Source: Tomocerus qinae (Eukaryota > Arthropoda > Collembola > Entomobryomorpha > Tomoceridae). From it: a stretch of DNA of 64,000 nt. The stretch is taken from positions 80,104,001 to 80,168,000 of the forward strand of contig CM034546.1 of NCBI GenBank assembly GCA_020055645.1, written 5' to 3'. Under the pieces are notes generated by a model. The model did not search any database, was not told the origin of the DNA, and saw only the letters and a program-made list of their open reading frames with translations. The translations under genes were made by a program, and so were the position numbers. Positions 57,090 through 64,000 of this stretch are shown here, piece by piece; the stretch's first letter is position 1; each line of letters opens with the position of its first letter.

Positions 57090-58991
57090 ATGACCTCTAT
57101 TGAAGCAACATCGATTATATTATATCTGGCCCGGCAGTAAGTAAAGTCTATAATTTTTAGTACTAAGCATCTACGTTAATGGGTTGGGTTGCTGCAAACG
57201 GGACGCAGTAAGCGAAAATTTTTTAAGTTTTTTTCCCAATGGAAAATCATACCCAAATTTTTCTAAGTTCTTTTCCGAATGTAAGAATTACGAATTTAGT
57301 CTTCGGTGTATATGCTATATAGTCACTTTATAAGCCAGCCGTCATTATTTTCGCCTTTTTTTAACCTAACCGAATAAAAATAAACAATAAATGTTTAGTT
57401 GTTTAAATTTTATTAGATTAGGTCAAAAAGGAAACAAATAGTGACCGGTTTTGAAAAAATTTAGAAATTTGTTGCCTGATTTTTCCATTGAGAAAAAAAC
57501 TATTTTCGCTTACTGCGTCCCGTTTGCAGCAAGTTAATAGTCAAAATAGTCACATCATAATTATACATATTATACAATCATACTCATGCGAGGGAATTAT
57601 GGCTAAAAGTGACCATAACAATATTTTAAACTTCCAACGTTCCAACCCTCTACTGTTGGCAGTTGCTTTCGGAAATTAATAAAAATCGGCCTTAGTAAAA
57701 GCCGACGACCGAGAAAAACTTAATATTTGGCTCAATAATGAATTGTCGTTTTTTTACATCTTAATTTTGCTTTGGTCCTTCTAGTATTGTACTTTTGACT
57801 ATTTTGACACTCATCCACAAATCCTCAATATCTTCATCTTCTTCACCACAACTCTTCATTCATAGAAAATTTCGCAAGCAATTAAAAATGGCCTACCTAT
57901 GCCGTATATTCACTTATAATATTACTGATTATTGTAAATATTATTTTTGTGCCACATTCCATGAGACTTGTGACATAATAAAAATTGTAAAGATTTGCAT
58001 GTACTCTTGAGCTACAAAAAGTTTGTTTTATACCTGTTTTTAAAGCTGTATTGTAATTATACTTCTAGCAATTTGGTTGACTCCAAATAATTCCTACGTA
58101 CTAAAAGTACGTTTCCCATTTCATGTAGATTATTTTTTTAAATATGCATACATTTTATTTTTGTAGTGGAGAAACATTTGGAAATGTCGAAAGGGTAGTG
58201 AAGGATCCAGCTACAGACTGCCTGACAAATACTGGTGTTTGTCAAGCAATTCAACTCGGGAGTCATTTGTCAGATGTTAAATTCACTAGAATTTATTGTA
58301 GTCCTTTACGGAGGGCTGTACAAACTGCTGACTATGCAAAAGAAAGACTTCAAAATGCGCCGGAGACTGTCACTCAAGATCCCAGGATAAAAGAAATTGT
58401 AATTTTCTAGATAATTGATAGTTAAAGGTTTCTAATTGATGTTGATGTTGATGATTGGGATTTGAATTGATTTGTAGGAGGACATGCCATTCATAGAACA
58501 GCCGTATGAAATGAAGATTTGGGGGCAAGGATTGGATGAAAGCCATCCATTTTATGATTACGTGGAATTTCACGCAGAAGGCTGTGAACCAGTTGAGAAC
58601 GTATATGCCCGTCAGGACTCTTTTTTTGAAGTTGGTTACCAAAAATTGCATTTTGTATGTTGAATAATCTTTTAATGTTTAAAGTATTTGCTAATTTTAT
58701 TATTAGGATTTATTTGCGCAACTCGACAACAATGACGCTCCAGATACAGTATTGATCCTATCCCATGGGCGTCTAATTAGCTTTATAATGAAGCACTTTA
58801 TGGCGAGTGATAAATATGAATTGCTCAACTTTCCCCAGGAATGGAAATCTCCATTGAAAGGCCTTCAAAACTGTTCTTATCATAAATGCCTAGTATCCAA
58901 ATGCAGTAAGGTTGGTGCAGAAAATAAGACAAACCCACGAACCGTGAAGTTTCTGCAGGTACACCAATCTGAACATCTTCAAGATTGTTAA
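57090..58991 (+). CDS. Histidine phosphatase (PGAM superfamily), copy 1
   Basis: Exons 57090-57136, 58167-58398, 58478-58630, 58707-58991; phases 2,0,0; 238 residues. The catalytic R-H-G motif is split by intron 1: the His codon is CA in exon 1 plus T in exon 2, giving L-A-R-H-G-E-T-F-G-N. The second motif Y-C-S-P-L-R-R-A-V-Q-T-A supplies the phosphate-binding Arg. The C-terminal catalytic His is in L-S-H-G-R-L-I (exon 4), and an E-D motif opens exon 3. These residues define a phosphohistidine mechanism; substrate (sugar phosphate, phosphoprotein or other) cannot be told. A single-domain protein without signal peptide, probably cytosolic. Intron 1 hosts a MITE. Tandem duplicate of the next gene. 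Confidence 0.88.
57189..57532. mobile_element. MITE in intron 1 of histidine phosphatase copy 1
   Basis: Terminal inverted repeats of at least 29 bp: TTGCTGCAAACGGGACGCAG at the left, its complement at the right end. Further inverted matching inward (GAAAATTTTTTAAGTTTTT, CCAATGGAAAA). 344 bp; no coding sequence. Confidence 0.82.
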
Positions 58992-61039
58992 AACTAAGTA
59001 AAAATGTAACTGAATAATTAAGTCATTGCAAAGGGAATTTTCCAAAGCCTGATTTTGTTTTAATTGTAACAATAATGGTTAATTTGTATTCTAAAATTAT
59101 TATTTTTGGCATCATACTTTGTATTAAGTTAGGTGTTTCAACACACATAATCAGTTTCTCTTTGCGGTGTTCTGTTACATATTTTATCGTCCGATAACTT
59201 ACTATGCTAGAATAAAAATGCCAAATTAAAAACTATTCATGTATGCACTGTGATAAATATTTTGAAAGTTAAAGAAATAAAAATATTATATAATAAAGAC
59301 TAAACACTAATGACAGTATATTGTAACTTTGCGTGGTACATATAATACTAAGTATCGTTCTATGACCAGTAAATCGACTAAGTAGGCTAAAATTATTAGA
59401 TGATTTTACATATCAGACCTTTTGGAGTCGAATTAGGGGTGGGCTATTTTTTGAATGGGGATACTCCTTCCCGTCTCCTTCTGAGGGCACATTATATGGG
59501 GGATATTACTAATTTTAGCCTTTTTAGTCGACTTTACATAAAACAGTAAAAAAATAAGTTGCCAACCCAGACATCGCTACTCTCTGCATGCCCAACCAAC
59601 ATAAACATACTACTAGGTATGCTAGTGCTAAAATCATGTATATTGGAATAATATCTTACTCTGTCTATCTAGAATCTATTTATGAATCATTACCTTTAGA
59701 TACATAAAATATTATCATTAAATTACAGAGATCATTCAAAAGATTAATGGACTTTTAACCTCTAGCATGAATTTTCAGGGAGTGTTTCTTTAAAAGTCGA
59801 AGACAAATATTCGCTGAAGTTTTAGTTTTGATGGAGTTTTTCCAGTAAAGAAAGCTTTCTAATGTTATTAATGTAGGTAGTTTTTGCAATATCCTGCACG
59901 TTACATAATTCAAAGTAATTTTATTTTCCTTCGTGGAACAAGAAAAGATGTTTCGTTTTAAAGCTTCCAACTTCCGAAGGATGCTTCGATGGTGAAGACA
60001 GACAAGAAAGCTAATACAAAGACAGCCGACAGAAAACTACTTATTTTACGATATGATGTTTTAACATGTTTCTTACAAAAAAATGGCCCTATATACCTTA
60101 TACATCATGTTATTATATTGAAATATATAAAATTTCGAAAGTTACGTCATAAGGGGAAGCTATTAATTAGTTGTTACTTAGTCAGGGGACTGACCAAGCG
60201 ATATTTAAAATCCCGCTCAACAAAGTGACTTATTTTCGAAAATAAAACGTAAGAGCGATAAGGGGGATTTCCATTTACAACGGGAAAGTCGAGAAAAAGT
60301 TGGAGACAGAATTTGTCTCCCGGAGACTAAATTTGGAGCACAGTCCTTTTACTCATACGTACTGATTCACAACGTGAAGTGAAAAGTTCGTATATGAGTA
60401 TAAAAACTTTAACTAGTTGTTACTGTGTTCCTGTTCCTGCTGACAAAGTTGATTGTTAGGTAAAATGGTATATAATATTCTGATTTGATGATTAATATTT
60501 CAGATAATGTGGCAAAATATCTTGTTAATAGACCTATGACATTTCCTGTGAAACTTTAAAAACATGTTCTATAATAGAACAGTGAATTGTTAGGCTTGCT
60601 TTATTGCCCTAAATAGGTAACATTATGTAAAACAATAATGCTTTTGAAGTCATCATGTTAAAAATTTCAGTCCAGAAAACAATAACAAATGGTTTTCTGT
60701 CGGCTGTGTCATCGTTCTGGCTTTCTTGGTTGTGCATAAAGTAGATTTGTACCGGGGGCTTTTTAGAGAAAATTCTATTCGGCGCGAAATTATTCGAATC
60801 CTTATTCTACTCACCACCGCGAATGAAATTGAGTTGACTTGAAAGTTAAAGGAGTGACAGCAGTGCAGTTGCAGTAACCATTACTACCTCTACTACGACT
60901 ACTACTACGACTTACGTACGGGTGTACGACTACTGACTACGAGTACGACTACGACTCTACGACTGAGAACACAACTATTATTGAGGTTGTGCTTTAATTA
61001 ACTTAATACCGGTTTAATTTATTTATCTCCGGATTTGTC
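58992..61039. other. Spacer between the phosphatase copies
   Basis: No gene supported; two small frames (59755-59970 minus, 59989-60228 plus) lack protein character. 60885-60970 is an (ACTACG)n-like simple repeat about 70 bp before the copy 2 start and could affect its 5' UTR. Confidence 0.4.
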
Positions 61040-62308
61040 ATGACTTCTGAGGAAAGTACATCGTCAATTATTTACCTGGTCCGTCAGTAAGTAATTCGGT
61101 AACAAAATTTTTATTACAATGTTTTATCCTTGGCAGTGAAGGTTTCCTTCCGTTTAAGATTGAAGATTATGACTTGATATTATGATGATGCAGGAAAAAA
61201 TTCAATTCCAAATTTGGGACTATGCATTAACCAAGTTTTAGCTTCAAATTTGATTATGTGATAACTTTTTTCCAGTCAAATATATTCAATTGAAAAGAAA
61301 CAACTAAAGTTTATTTTTTTAAATCAAAAGTATGACCCGCCCATCAATAATCATAATATATATCATATTATACTGACAACGATGGTTATGGACGTTCAGT
61401 CAGATTTTGAATAATATAATGTTTACGATTCTAGGATGAGAATTGATAATTATTTGTAATATGCAGTGGACAAACCTATGGAAATGTTGAAGAAGTAATA
61501 AAGGATCCTGCCACAGATAGACTTACAAAAAAAGGAGAGGAGCAAGCACTTCAGCTAGGAAATCATTTGTCGGATGTCAAATTGACAAGAATTTATTGCA
61601 GTACCTTACTCAGAGCAGTAGAAACTATTAAGATTGCAAAGGAGAGATTTCAAAATGCACCGAAAACTGTTGTCTACGATCCCAGAATCAGAGAAATTGT
61701 AATTTAAATATATTATTCTTATTCTTATTATGAATTTCATTTTATATTTCATTTTAGTTTTAACTATGTGCTAAAATATTAATATTCAGGAGGACAAACC
61801 ATTTATCGGGAAGCCTTACAGCGCGAAGAATCTTGTGTGGGGAAAAGGAATGGACGAAAATCATCCGCTATTTGACTTCGTAGACTTTCACGCTAAAGAC
61901 TGTGAGCCAGTGGACGAAATATTTGCACGACAAGATTCCTTTTTTGAGGTTAGTATGGCTAATGGCTACCCCTAAAATTCATATTTTAAACTTTAATCAA
62001 TTAACAGTTTTAAATACTTCTAGGATTTATTTTCACAACTGGACCGTAGTGAAGCCCCCGAGACAGTATTAGTCCTGACCCACGGTGTACTAATTCGCTT
62101 TATAATGAAATCATTTATGCTGAGTGATAAATACGATGTGCAAGTCTTGGACCCGGATACTACTTCTTTATTGGAGGGGCTTAAAAACTGTTCCTATCAT
62201 AAATTTGAAGTTTCCAAACGTGGAAAATATGACGCTGGAAACAAGTCTAATCCACGGATCGTGAAATTCTTGCAGCTGTGTCAGACTGAACATCTTCAAG
62301 ATGGATAG
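61040..62308 (+). CDS. Histidine phosphatase (PGAM superfamily), copy 2
   Basis: Exons 61040-61086, 61467-61698, 61790-61948, 62024-62308; same phases as copy 1 (2,0,0), with exons 1, 2 and 4 of identical length (47, 232, 285 bp) and exon 3 six bp longer; 240 residues. R-H-G is again formed across intron 1 (L-V-R-H-G-Q-T-Y-G-N). The second motif is Y-C-S-T-L-L-R-A-V-E-T-I, so the usual Pro of the S-P-L-R core is Thr, and the distal His is in L-T-H-G-V-L-I. Catalytic His/Arg/His are kept, so it is probably active but diverged. AATAAA at about 62424 may be its polyadenylation signal. Confidence 0.88.
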
Positions 62309-63368
62309 TACCTCAATGATTGAAAATTGCCTTGCAATAATGAATTAGATTCAGATAATACGATATATTATATATTATATTGTTTATATTATAATATTGC
62401 TTTAATACATTTTTCAACTCGTCCAATAAATGAACTTAGATAATCAACTTGATTACCAGAAAAAGAATATAGATGTTATTGACTGCAGCAATGTACATGC
62501 ACATTTTATTTAATTTTTTGTAGAGTATCAAGTATTCCATATTTATTACAAATGTAGTTTTCGTATTAAGAAACATCAAATTCAAATTGAACGACATCAT
62601 AGCTCTAAAACCCCATTTTGACAGAAACTATTTTAAGAATGTAAATCATGGCCCTAATATGATAGTGAAATACTAATCTAAATAGTCAATTTTAAGCGTT
62701 TTGAAATAAGAATCACGAGAATTCGCATTCGCAAACATATTCCGTGAATACCGAAACTTTTTGAATAAAATGTCAATATCCCTTTTGCTCAATTTATTAT
62801 TAAAATTGCCACTACGTTAAAAAATCAATTACTACAGAAGGTGCGTATAGGAACTTATGTTACCAGTTAGGGCGTAACAACTCTAGACAATTTGGAAGGG
62901 ATGGACAAAATACATTCTTTAAAAGCTTTAGGATTTGGTTATATACGATAAAAATCATATGCCCGAAAGAATTAAAACGGATACCAGTAAATTAATAAAC
63001 TTAGAATACTGTTTTGATGTTATACTTCATAATAAACTCTATGTAAGTGGAATAGAAAGTATGAAGTTAATATTATTTTTTTAATATTGTAATGTTATTT
63101 ATTTTTACTTTGAGTACACGCGTAACATAATAATTAAAATTAGTTGGATTTAAGATAGAATTGGTTTATTCTGGAACACGTTATAGTAAATAGTTGTAAA
63201 TACTAACCCACACTTGCCAAAGCGCGGGGTGGATTGCATTAAACATCTATAAGAGAGTCTGGAAATAGAGAAACAAATGATAAATAAAAGTGAACGAACC
63301 CCTAATAAGCAAAAATTCAATTATGAGAAAATAATGTTATTATTAAATATTATTTAAATTAATTACGG
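62309..63368. other. Intergenic between convergent genes
   Basis: 3' flanks of the plus-strand phosphatase and the minus-strand gene. AT-rich; nothing recognised. Confidence 0.35.
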
Positions 63369-64000
63369 TTAAGCGTATTGGTTAATTTCAAAGTGTGTTG
63401 GGTTGTCAACAGTAAAAGGTGGTGAAGGGAATCTTCTATTGATATTATGAGACCACCGATTAGGGACAACGCGAGTCTGTTGAGCGGTTCTGCCAATGGA
63501 GGATCTTCCGGCCTTTGGAAGGGCACTCTGTAAACAATCCCATATCATTCACTTTACAAAATTGTAAACCAATACGATGAATTCAATCTTAAATGTTTTT
63601 TATTATGAATTATAATATCACTTACTCTTCCCCAGGTATAAATTTCATGATGTCCAACACCTTTGTTTTTATTATCCATTATCACTGCGTCCAAAGGCTC
63701 CAGATCCACACTTCCAGTTATTCCCGTGGGTGTTAAGATGTCGATTTCTTTTACGACGTCCACAGCCGGTACTGCAAGTTGATTATTTTGAAAGATATTA
63801 AATAATAAACATTAATAATGCAAATCTGCATAAATATTTCCCTTATACTTAAAAACTAATAAAATAGACTTAATTTTAGTTACTTACATCCAGAGATTGG
63901 CAGAAGTGGATTTACTGGATTCTGGAGCAAGAATGGATTCAGAAGGAAGGGGTTATAAAATTGGTTGGCCAGTCCTAACCCGCCGAAGCCTTGAAGTTGT
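63369..64000 (-). CDS. Unrecognised Pro/Leu/Asn-rich protein, 3' part (three exons seen)
   Basis: Minus-strand exons: 64000-63889 (runs off the right edge), 63771-63626, 63527-63369, with donors T|GTAAGT and A|GTAAGT, acceptors TTGCAG and TTTACAG, phases 1 and 0, stop at 63371-63369. The visible 139 or so residues begin with a repetitive F-Y-N-P-F-L-L-N-P-F-L-L-Q-N-P-V-N-P-L-L stretch, continue with an acidic segment (V-D-V-V-K-E-I-D-I-L-T-P-T-G-I-T-G-S-V-D-L-E-P-L-D-A-V, given here as single letters of two adjoining short parts) and end basic. It looks secreted or structural (cuticle- or silk-like) but the N-terminus and any signal peptide are outside the window. No family recognised. Confidence 0.65.

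Overview
This is an animal nuclear genome window, most likely arthropod: it is AT-rich, has intron-split genes with GT-AG introns, contains chemoreceptor-like 7TM genes and parvin, and is crowded with transposons, foldback elements and minisatellites. A springtail (Collembola) would fit, because those genomes are known to carry acquired polyketide-type genes, but this is inference; nothing in the sequence names the species.

Layout. 1-397 (minus) is the 5' end of a type I polyketide synthase (ketoacyl-synthase domain) running off the left edge. About 0.7-22.5 kb is almost gene-free and holds inverted-repeat elements, minisatellites and dispersed repeats. 22.6-25.3 kb (plus) is a complete four-exon chemoreceptor-like gene. 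A related, partial and probably decaying copy lies on the minus strand (31.1-36.7 kb), split by a large intron filled with a pogo/Tigger-type element (itself split by a hAT-like element) and a 1.9-kb foldback element. 38.6-46.3 kb is a nearly complete Ty1/copia LTR retrotransposon carrying, downstream of and in frame with pol, an envelope-like gene; its 5' LTR is split by a second pogo/Tigger-type element. 46.4-47.25 kb is a GGCTCGG-rich hAT-like MITE. 47.6-50.4 kb (plus) encodes an unusual death-fold plus MIT_C (PLD-like) protein with two apparent frame breaks. 52.5-55.4 kb (plus) is parvin in seven exons. 57.1-62.3 kb (plus) holds two tandem histidine-phosphatase (PGAM-superfamily) genes with matching four-exon structures. 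63.4-64.0 kb (minus) is the 3' part of an unrecognised Pro/Leu/Asn-rich protein.

Most noteworthy are the env-bearing Copia element, the polyketide synthase start in an animal locus, and the death-fold/MIT_C protein, which resembles an immune or cell-death adaptor-effector. All gene models come from reading exons, splice sites and phases by eye; no alignments or searches were run.
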